This document shows, piece by piece, positions 49,281 through 61,200 of a stretch of DNA of 64,000 bases. The notes beneath the pieces are model-generated. The model saw only the letters and a list, made by a program, of their open reading frames with translations, was not told where the DNA came from and searched no databases. Every line of letters begins with the position of its first letter. The stretch's first letter is position 1. The translations under genes and the position numbers were made by a program. This DNA is from Pantoea rwandensis (GTDB lineage Bacteria; Pseudomonadota; Gammaproteobacteria; Enterobacterales; Enterobacteriaceae), in NCBI RefSeq assembly GCF_002095475.1, contig NZ_MLFR01000028.1, positions 21,173-85,172 of the forward strand. The letters are read 5' to 3'.

Positions 49281-52200
49281 ATGAATAATATCTCTATCAC
49301 TCCTAAAGGTGGGACGGTTGACTCAGTAGTCAATGGCAGCCAAGTCAATTTAACAGCACCCAGTGTTGTTAAACTTCACCTTAATCAATCAGATATTAAG
49401 TCTTTCACACGCAATGGTAATGATTTAGTCGTCACCACTAAGTCTGGTGAAGTCCTTGTTATTCATAATTTCTACACTGCAGCTGGCGATAGCGATCTGG
49501 TCCTTCAAGACGACAAAGGCGCGCTGTGGTGGGTTGAAGATCCCGGCACTGAAGGATTCCATTACGTCTCGATTGACACCACCGAAGGATTGTTAGCGGA
49601 GAACACGACCAACGATGGCACTATCGCGGCCTTCGGTATCGGTGGTGCGGCGCTGGCTGGCTTGGGTGCGATGTTCGCAGGTTCTTCCGGCGGTGGCGGC
49701 GGTAATGCACCGGTCAATGACGGCAGCACGGGCGGCGGAAACAACGGCGGTGGAAATAACGGCGGCGGCAACAACGGCGGCGGTAACAACGGTGGTGGCA
49801 ACAATGGCGGTGGTGATACCACCGCACCTTCTGCCGCGACCAATCTGACCTTAACGGACAATGTCGGCACCATTCAGGGCGCCATCATCACTGGCACGGT
49901 CACAGACGACAACACCCCAACCTTAACCGGCACAGCTGAAGCCGGTGCCACGGTGAGCGTTTACGATGGCAGTACCTTGCTGGGTACCGTAGTCGTGGGC
50001 GCTGATGGTACCTGGAGCTTCACCTCTCCTGCACTGGCAGACGGTCAGCACAGCCTGACCACTACCGTCACCGATGCTGCGGGCAACACCAGTGCAGCCA
50101 GCGATCCAATCACCTTTACCGTTGACACCATCGCGCCTGCGGCGGCAGCGGGGTTGGTGGTCAGTGATGATGTGGGCGGCACTCAAGGTGCATTAGCCGC
50201 AGGGTCTACCACCGATGACAATACCCCGACGCTCAGCGGCACTGCTGAACCGGGAACATATATCAGTGTTTATGACGGCACAACGCTGTTGGGCACAGCT
50301 ACGGTAGGTGCTGATGGTAGCTGGAGCTTCACCACCCCGGCCTTGAGTAATGGCGCACACAGCCTGACCGTTACCGTAACGGATGCCGCTGGTAATGTGA
50401 GCTCAGCCACCGATCCGTTCAACTTCAGCGTGACAGCAGATTTGCCTCCAGCGACCACCACGCTGGAAATTACCGATGATACCGGCAGCACGCTGGTGCA
50501 GTTAGGCAATGGAGCCTACACCCACGACAGCACGCCTGTTCTCAGTGGTCTGGCGACCGCAGGTGCAGTGATTACGCTGTATGACGGTGAAACCGTATTG
50601 GGTAGCGTAGTCGCTGGTGCTAATGGGCAGTGGGTGTTTACCCCTGGTGCACTGGCCGATGGATCACATGCTTTCCACGCCAGCATCACGGATGCCTCCG
50701 GCACAACCCAATCCGCTACCATCACCATCAACATCGACACCGTCGCACCTGATGCGGCGAGCGATCTGCAACTTAGCAACGATAATGGCAGCACCGTTGT
50801 GCCTATTGCCGGTGGGGGAGATACCAACGACAACACACCAACTCTGAGCGGCACCGCCGAGCCAGGCAGTGTGGTGACGATTCGTGATGGTGATACCGTC
50901 TTGGGCTCTGTCACCGTGGGCAGCAATGGAAGCTGGCAATTCACCAGCCCAGCGCTGAATGACGGTGCGCACAGCCTGACCACCACTGTGACCGATCCCG
51001 CTGGCAACGTTAGCGCACCTTCCAGTCCTATCGACTTTACGGTGGATACCGGCGTACCCGCAGCGGTAACTGATCTGACTGTGACGGATGATGTGAATGG
51101 CACCCAGACCCTGACTTCAGGTGCCGTGACGGATGACAACACCCCAACGCTGGCGGGCCAGGCCGAACCGGGTACGGTGGTCAGTGTTTACGATAACAGC
51201 ACCTTGCTGGGCACGGTGACTGTGGGGGCAGACGGCAGCTGGAGTTTTACCACTGGCGCGCTCAGTAATGGCAACCACAGCCTGACTGTCACCGTCACCG
51301 ATGGGGCTGGTAACGTCAGTGCTCCAACCCCAGCCTTCGATCTGACCGTTGATGCCGGCTTACCGCCTGCCACTAGTTCGCTGGAAGTGACCGACGACAC
51401 TGGCAGTACTCTGGTTCAACTGGCAAACGGTGCCTACACCCATGATAACTCGCCAACGCTGAGTGGTTTGGCTGGACCGAATGACACCATCACCCTGTAC
51501 AACGGTGACGTAGTGATTGGTGTTGTCACCGCTGATGCCTCTGGTCAGTGGGAGTTTGATACTTCCGACCTGCCGGATGGTACTTACGCCTTCCGTGCGG
51601 TCGCGACAGACGCAGATGGCAACGATACTGCTTCAGCGACGATTACCATCAATATTGATACCGCTGCACCTCCCGCAGCTGATGGCCTGCAACTGAGTAA
51701 CGATCAGAGCGGTACGCCAGTGCCTGTGGCCGAAGGTGGTGCGACCAACGATAAAACACCGGTACTGAGCGGCACGGCTGAACCTGGCAGCGTTGTGACG
51801 ATTCTGGATGGCACAACCGTACTGGGCACCGTTACCGTTGGCAGCGATGGGACCTGGAGCTTTACCACACCGGCATTAACTGATGGCGCACACAGCCTGA
51901 CGGCCACGGTGACCGATGCTGCTGGTAACACCAGTGCAAGTTCCAATCCGTTCGACTTCACCGTTGATACTCAGCCGCCTGCCGCTGCGAGCGATGTGCA
52001 GCTGAACAACAACAACGGTAGCGTCTTGTCACCGATCACCGGTGAGACCAATGACAATACCCCAGTGCTGAGCGGTACCGCTGAACCCGGCAGCACCGTC
52101 ACCATTTCTGATGGCACCAGCGTCTTGGGCACCGTGATTGTTGGCAGCAATGGCAGTTGGACCTTTACCACGCCGACGTTGGGCGAAGGCGCTCATAGCC

Positions 52201-55200
52201 TGACCACAACGGTCACCGATCCGGCTGGCAACAGCAGCGCCGCTTCCGCGCCGATTACCTTCACCGTTGACACCACCGCACCTGATGCCGCTAGCGGCTT
52301 GACGGTGACGGGCAATGCAGATGGAACGACGGAGACATTAACGTCGGGCGCAACCACCGATGACAGCACACCAACGCTGAGCGGCCAGGCTGAAATCGGC
52401 AGCATTGTGAAAGTCTACGATGGTAGCACCCTGTTGGGCAGTGCAAGTGTAGGCGCGGATGGTAGCTGGACCTTCACCACATCTGCACTGAGTAACGGTA
52501 ACCACAGCCTGACAGTGACTGTTACCGACGCCGCTGGCAACGTCAGCCAGCCGACTGCCACCTTCGATTTGACCGTCGATGCTGCTTTGCCGCCGGCCAC
52601 CAGTTCCCTGGAGGTAATCGACGATACGGGCAGTACTTTGGTACAACTGGCCGATGGCGCCAGCACGCACGACAATACGCCAACGCTGAGCGGTGTGGCG
52701 GGCGCTAACGACGCCATTACCTTGTATAACGGTGATGTCATCATCGGTAATACCACGGCAGATGCGAATGGCCAGTGGCACTTTGATACTTCCGACCTGC
52801 CAGATGGCACCTATGCTTTCAAAGCCACGGCGACCGATGGGGCAGGTGTTACCACCGATTCAGTCGTTATTAACATTACCATTGATACCAGCGCACCGGC
52901 CGCGGCAACTAACCTGCAACTGACCAATGACGACGGCAGTACGCCGGTTGCGGTTTCTGCGGGTGGTGCCACCAATGACACCACGCCAGTGCTGAGCGGT
53001 AGCGCAGAGCCGGGCAGCACCGTGACCATTTCGGATGGCACCACCGTGCTGGGTACGGCAACCGTAGGACAGGATGGCACCTGGAGCTTTACGACGCCAA
53101 CCCTGACCGAAGGCAGCCACAGCCTGACCACGACGGTGACCGATCCGGCTGGTAACACCGGCCCAGCTTCCAGCCCCTTCAGCTTCACAGTTGATACTCA
53201 GCCTCCGGCTGCGGCAGGCGACCTGCAACTCAGCAACAACAGTGGGACTACTGTTGAGCCGATTACATCAGGTGGCACCACCAATGCGGCAACGCCAGTG
53301 CTGAGTGGTACCGCTGAACCTGGCAGCACAGTGACCATCTCTGATGGCACCAGCGTGCTGGGCAGTGTGACAGTAGGCACGAATGGCAGTTGGAGCTTTA
53401 CCTCACCGACACTGCAAGACGGCTCTCACAGTCTGACAACTACGGTCACCGACCCTGCAGGCAATACTGGTCCGATTTCAACGCCGATCACCTTTACCGT
53501 TGATACGATCGCCCCGGCTGCGGTGAATGATTTGCAGGTGACGGATAATGTGGGTGATCAACAGGGTGCGTTAGCCTCCAACGACTTCACCGATGACAAC
53601 ACCCCAACACTGAGTGGCACAGCAGAGCCGGGTGCGCTGATCAATATCTACGATGGTTCCGTACTGCTGGGTAACGTGACGGTTAACCAAAATGGTAGCT
53701 GGACCTTCACTACGCCAGCGCTGAACAACGGCGAACATAACCTGACTGTCACCGTGACTGATGCGGCAGGCAACGTCAGTGGTGCTACCTCGGACTTCGT
53801 ATTAAATGTTGATGCGGGTTTGCCTCCTGCGACCACCTCGTTGCAGATTACGGATGACACCGGTAACACCTTGGTTCTGTTGGCGAACGGTGCCAGCACG
53901 CACGACACCTCGCCGACGCTGAGCGGTCTCGCTCAGGCTGGCAATGTGATTGCGTTGTACGATGGCGATACCTTACTGGGTACGGTTGTCGCAGATGCCA
54001 ATGGCCAGTGGACCTATCCAACCACAGGGGTGGCGGAGGGCACGCATACCTTCCACGCCGCGATTACCGATATCAACGGTAATACCACCAACTCGCCGTC
54101 GATCACTATTACCGTTGATGTCACCGCGCCAGCCGCGGCGACCAACGTGGTGCTCAGCAATGATGCGGGTAGTTCACCGGTTCCAATTGCAGCGAATGGC
54201 GTCACTAACGACAGCAGCCCGCTGTTGACCGGGGTAGGAGAACCCGGTGCCAAAGTCAGCGTCTATGACGGCACCACGCTGTTGGGTACTGCCATTGTTG
54301 GTAGCAATAGTAACTGGAGCTTTAGCACACCTGCATTGGGCGAAGGTAGCCATAGCCTCACCACCACGGTAACCGATGCAGCAGGCAACGTTAGCCAGCC
54401 TTCCGATGCGATTGTCTTTAGCGTGGATACGGTAGCACCTGCCGCTTCGAGCATTCTGGTCGGAGCCGACTCAGGCGCACTGACCTCCGGTGCGACTACC
54501 GATGACAACACCCTGGCTCTCAGTGGGCAGAGCGAAGCCAATGCGGTCATCCGCGTTTATGACGGCAGCGTATTGTTGGGTTCAGCGGTAGCCGATACCA
54601 ACGGTGCATGGAACTTCAGCACGGCAGCCCTGACCAATGGCAATCATAGCCTGACGGTGACCGCCACTGATGCAGCGGGCAATCTCGGCCCTGCCACCTC
54701 CCCATTTGTGGTGAACGTCGCAGCAGGCTTGCCGCCAGCGACACTGACGCTGGAGGTGACTGATGACAGTGGCAGCACCCTGGTTGCACTGGCGAATGGC
54801 GACAGCACGCAAGACACCACGCCAGTATTAAGTGGCTTGGCGATCGCGAATGCCGTGGTGACGCTCTACGATGGCACGACCGTGCTGGGCACCGTTGTGG
54901 CGGATGCCAATGGACAGTGGAGCTTCACTCCAACCGCACTGCCGGATGGCGCACACGCGTTCCAGTCCAGCTTTAATGATGCGGGTAATAATCCGGTGCT
55001 CTCACCGGTCATCACCGTGACTATTGATACCGTTGCACCAGCACCGGCTTCAGGTATTGGTCTGACGAATGGTGACGGGGATCCTATCCCTTCAGGTGGC
55101 TCAACCAATGATACCAACCCAGTACTGAACGGCAGCGCAGAACCTGGCAGCACCGTCACCGTCTCGGATGGAACCACTGTGCTGGGGACCACAACAGCGG

Positions 55201-58200
55201 ATCAGGATGGCAATTGGAACTTCACCACACCTCCGCTCACTGATGGCAACCACAACATCACCACCACCGTGACCGATCCGGCTGGCAACACCAGTACGCC
55301 ATCCGATCCGATTGCAGTCATCGTGGATACTCAGCCACCTGCTGCACCGGGCAACGTCCAGCTCAGCAACAATGAGAGCGGCACACCGGTTCCAATTACC
55401 AATGGCGCGACCAATGACACCACGCCAGTGCTGACAGGTACCGCTGAGCCAGGCAGTACCGTAACGATTTCTGACAACGGAACAGAGCTGGGCACGGCTA
55501 CGGTAGGTACAGACGGAACGTGGAGTTACTCTCCAACTCTGGATCAAGGTGACCATAGCCTGACCGCGACGGTGACCGATCCAGCGGGTAACGTCAGTAA
55601 TCCTTCTGCACCTATTGCGGTGAATGTGGATACCACACCACCGGCCGCGTCGGGTCCTGTGGTGATAAGCAACGATCAGAGTGGTACGGCGGTTCCGATT
55701 ACCAACGGCACCACCAACGACACAACACCTGTGCTGAGCGGTTCAGCTGAACCGGGCAGTACCGTAACGGTTTCGGATGGCACAACTGTGTTGGGCTCAG
55801 TGAGCGTCGGTTCTGATGGCAGCTGGAGCTATACCACCCCGGCTCTGAGCGAGGGCGACCACACGCTGAGCACCACCGTCACCGATGCTGCAGGTAACAG
55901 CAGCACCACGTCGACGTCAGTCACCATCACTATTGATGTGACACCACCTGCTGCTGCCACAGACATAACAGTCAGCAACGGCACCGGTACAGAGATTAGC
56001 TCTGGTGGTGCCACCAATGACACCACGCCAGAGATCAGTGGTAGTGCAACTGCGGGTAGCACGGTCATTATCTACAATGGCACCGAGCAGTTGGGTTCTG
56101 CCTCAGTGGGTAACGATGGTACCTGGACCTTTACGCCAATCGCTGGACTGGGCGAAGGCCAGCACAGCATCACAGCAACCGTAGTCGATCCTGCTGGCAA
56201 CAGCAGTGCACCTTCAACTCCGGTTATCGTCAACATTGATCTCACTCCTCCAATCGCCGCGAGCGAACTGGTGCTGAGCAATGACAGCAGCGGAACAGCG
56301 GTGCCGATCACCAACGGCGCAACCAATGACACTACGCCGGTGTTGAGTGGTATCGCTGAGCCGGGCAGTACGGTTAACGTCACCGATACCGTTGATGGGG
56401 TCGCGACGATTATTGGTACAGCAACCGTGGGCACTGATGGTAGCTGGACCTTTACGCCAACGGCACCGTTGTCAGCAGGTGACCATAGCCTGACCACCAC
56501 CGTAACGGATCCAGCCGGCAACACCGGTCCAGCCAGTGGCGCAGTTGATTTCAACATTGACCTCACCCCACCGAATGCGGCGGGCGAGGTTGTGTTGAAC
56601 AACAATAACGGCACAGATCTGGTGGAGATTGTTAACGGCGGAGCAACCAACGACACCACGCCGGTATTGAGCGGTACTGCACCAGAGGGCAGTGTTATCA
56701 CCGTTTATGACGGCACTAACGCGCTGGGTACGGTTGTGGTGGACGCTACTGGAACGTGGAGCTACACCACTGCCGCTCTGAGCCAGGGTGACCACAGTCT
56801 GACCACAACGGTCACCGATCCGGCTGGCAACGTCAGCGATCCGTCTCCAGCCATCGGCTTCACGGTGGATACTGTGCCGCCTGCGGCCGCGACTGAACTG
56901 CAACTGGCTAATGGCGATGACACGCCAATTGCGACGGGCGGTGTGACCAATGACACCACGCCGGTGTTAACGGGTTCTGCAGAAGTGGGCAGTACCGTGA
57001 CCATCACGGATACGGTTGATGGTGTAGTGACCAATCTGGGCACAGCAATTGTTAATGATGAGGGTAACTGGACGTTTACACCGACGGATCCACTCGCAGC
57101 AGGGGCACACACCTTGGCTGTGACCGTGACGGATCCTGCGGGCAATATCAGTTCGGCCTCTAGCCCAATCAACTTCACCGTTGATTTGACCGCGCCAGAT
57201 CCAGCAACCGCATTGCAACTCTTCAATAATGAAGGCAGCACATCCGTTGAGATCACCAATGGCACGACGAATGACACGACTCCTGCGCTAAGTGGCACAG
57301 CAAGTGCAGCAGAAGCGGGAGGCGTTGTCAGCGTTTATGAAAACATCAGCGGCACGCCTGTGTTACTGGGAACCGCGGTGGTGGGAGCTGATGGTAGCTG
57401 GAGCTTTACGACACCAACGCTTGTTGCCGGCGATCATAGTCTGACCACCACCATCACCGATGTGGCCGGTAATGTCAGCGTACCGAGCGATTCTGTCGAC
57501 TTTAGTGTTGACCTGACGCCGCCAGAGGCTGTGAATGATGCGATCCTGGTGGGTGCGGATAACAATGAAATTACCGGTGGCTCAACCAATGACACCACCC
57601 CAGTGCTGAGTGGCACCGCTGAGCTAAACAGTGTTGTCACCATCCGTGATGGCGACACCGTCTTGGGTAGCGTCGCCGTCGACCCGGATGGTGGCTGGAG
57701 CTACACCCTGCCAACCTTGAGTGAAAGTAGCCACAGCCTGACGGCAACGGTAACAGACGCAGCAGGTAATAGCGGGGAGCCGTCTACGCCAATCGTCTTC
57801 ACCGTGGATATCACCGCACCAGAGGCGGCGTCAGCGGTGATTATCAGTAATGACAGCTCAGGCACGCCAGTCACTATCACTAACGGTATCACCAACGATA
57901 ATACGCCGGTGCTTTCGGGCACGGCAGAGGTGGGCAGTACTGTCACCATTTCTGATGCTAATGGTGTGTTGGGTACCGCTGAAGTGGGTGACAACGGCAC
58001 CTGGAGCTTCACCCTACCGCAACAGGTAGATGGCACTTACAGTCTGACCACCACCGTGACGGATGCGGCAGGCAATATCGGTCCTGCATCTTCACCGGTT
58101 ACGATTACCGTACTGGCAACACCGCCAGCAGATGCTACTGCTCTTCAGCTCACGAATAATAACGGTGCTTCGCCAATTATTATCGCGGATGACGGGCGTA

Positions 58201-61200
58201 CTAACGACACCACACCGGTGCTGTCGGGTACGGCAACGGGCGGTAGTTACGTCACCATCTTCGAGGGAGGCGTGCCGATTGGCACGGCGATTGTCGGCTC
58301 AAATGGTAGTTGGAGCTTTAACGTTCCTACGTTAAGCGAAGCCACGCATACGCTGACCACCACCGTGACCGATGCTGCAGGTAACGTGAGTAGTGGCAAT
58401 GAGGGCAGCTTCACGGTCACTATCGATGTGACGCCACCGGATGCATTGACGGGGCTGGTCGTTGAAACAGATGCGGGCGTTCCTATCGACGGTGCGACCA
58501 ACGATACGGCGCCAGTGCTGAGCGGTACTGCTGAAGCCGGCAGCCTGGTGACAATTTACGATGGTAACAATCCGATCGCTTCGGTGGTCGCCGCTGATCC
58601 TGGCGGTGCCTGGAGCTATGACTTTGCCGCTATGCCACTGACCGAAGGCGGCCACACGCTGAGCGCGACGGCCACCGATGCGGCGGGTAACGTGAGCACG
58701 GCGGGCACTCCAGTCACAGTGACCATCGATCTAACACCGCCAGCAGTTTCTAGCCTGGTGGTGACCGACGACAATGGCACGACGCCAGTGACTGTTGGCA
58801 ATAACGGCTATACCAATGACACCTCGCCGGTGCTCAGTGGTACGGCTGAGCCGGGTAGTTCTGTGGCGATTTATGATGGCCAGACGTTGCTGACCACGGT
58901 GCAAACCGATCCAGACACGGGCGCCTGGACTTATACCGCTGATTTCGCGTCAGGTACTACTCATGCCTTGAGCGTGGTGGTCACCGATGCGGCAGGCAAC
59001 GTTGGCTTGGCTTCGGACGTGGTGAATATCACTGTCTCGACTGAGGCTCCAGATGCAGTAGTCGATCTTACCGTCAGTAATAACAATGGCAGCACATTGG
59101 TTGCGATTCCGGAAAACGGTTCGACTAATGACACCACGCCAGAGCTGAACGGTACCTCAAATGTGATTGGTGGCATCATCACCATTACTGCGGTCTCCGC
59201 GGGCGTGACGGAAGTGCTCGGCACGGCCACCGTGGGTGCGGATGGTAAGTGGACCTTCACCACGGATATCTTGCCTGAAGGTGCATATAGCATCAGTGTG
59301 ACGGTAACCGATGCGGCGGGTAACGAGAGTGTTCCGTCTAATGTGGTGGACTTTACCGTTGATACCACCGCACCTGCTTCAGCAAGCGATCTGCAGTTCA
59401 GCAATGACAACAACGGCGCGCCAGAGTTGATTGTGCCAAACACGCCGACCAACGACACCACGCCGTTGTTAACCGGTAATGCCGTGGGCGCACCGGATGG
59501 CTCGGTTGTCACCATCACGGAAGGCGGTACGGTGTTGGGCACTGCGACTGTCACCGACGGTGCCTGGAGCTTTAGCACGCCAATGTTGGGTGATGGTACA
59601 CACACGCTGGGCGTGTCGGTGACCGATCCGGCGGGTAACGTTAGTACGGATAACCCAACTATCTCCGTCACGATTGATACACAAGCCCCTGCTGCTGCAA
59701 CCGATGTCACGCTGAGTAACGATGTGGATTCAACCAATGTGGTGGTGATCCCGAACGGCGGTCTGACCAACGACAGCACGCCATTGTTGAAGGGTGAGAC
59801 GGAAGCAGGCAACACCGTTAGTGTTTCCATCAATGGTGGCCCAGAGCAAGCGGCTACTGTTAATCCAGATGGCACTTGGTCCTTCACCCCAGCGCAGTTG
59901 GATGACGGCACCTATACCTTCAGTGTCGTGGTGACCAGTCCTGCGGGTAACGTCAGTGCGCCTGTTACCACCGTGGCGGTCATTGATGCGACGCCACCTG
60001 CAGTCGCCACCGATGTGACGCTCACCAATGACAACGGAACGGTTCCGGTCACAACCGCGGACAACACGTTTACCAGTGACAGCACGCCAGTGATCTCTGG
60101 CAGCGCAACGGCGGGAACCATCGTTAACATTTACAACAATGGCAGCCTGCTTGGTAGCGCCACGGTCGGTAATGATGGCAAGTGGAGCTTCATCCCTACC
60201 ACGGCACTGCCGGATGACACCTACAGCATCACAGCACGCGTTGTTGATGCGGCAGGCAACCTCAGTGATGCAACCGCGCCTATCGACTTCACTGTGGATA
60301 CCGCAGCGCCAGCAGTGGGAACAGTGACGATCACTGACAATGATGTCACGCCGAATACCACAGTGGCGAACGGTGGCTACACCAACGATACCACCCCATT
60401 GCTGACAGGCAGTGGCAGTGAAGTCGGTGATATTGTCAGAGTCTATGACACTAACCAGCAATTGCTTGGTACGGCTGTCGTACAGGCAGGAGGTGGCTGG
60501 AGCTTCCAACTGCCAACACTTTCAGCAACGCAGCATACGCTGACGGTGACAGTCACTGATGAGATTGGTAACAGCAGCAGCACGACTGTGGTGGTCAACA
60601 TCGATACCACAGCTCCTGAACCGGTTGCTGCGGTAACGATTGAGAGCGACGTTGTTCCAGCTACGCCTGTCACGGTAGCCAACGGTGGCTCAACCAACGA
60701 CACCACGCCAATCATCAGTGGTACGGCGGAGCCGGGCAGTACCATCACGCTCACCAATACGGTTACGGGGCTGGTATTTGGTACCGCTCAGGCCGACCCA
60801 GTGACGGGTGAATGGACTTTCACACCAACGACTCCGCTGGCAGATGGCACCACCTATTCGCTGAGCATCACGGCAACGGATGCGGCGGGCAACGTCAGTG
60901 TGGGATCCAATGTCAGCTTCACCATTGATACTGACGCGCCAACGTTGGGGGCCTATACCGTCAGTAACAACAACGGTGCAACGCCTGTTGCGATTGCCAG
61001 TGGTGGCTTGACCAACGACGACACGCCGGTTTTACGTGGCACGGGAGCCAGCGCTGGCTCGATCATTACGATTTCGGATACCACCGAGAACGGTACGACC
61101 GTGTTGGGCACAGCGATAGTGGCGGACAACGGCCAGTGGCGTTTTGAGACTGGAACGCTGCCTCAGGGAGCGAATACCTTTACGGTCACCGCCACCGATG

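Noticed and set aside
49476..49487. TAAG motif (residues 66-69 of the adhesin prefix), like the LapG cleavage site of LapA
   Set aside because: It lies within the BapA-type prefix beta-region, not in a LapA-type retention module, and no lapG/lapD gene is in the window. Probably coincidence.
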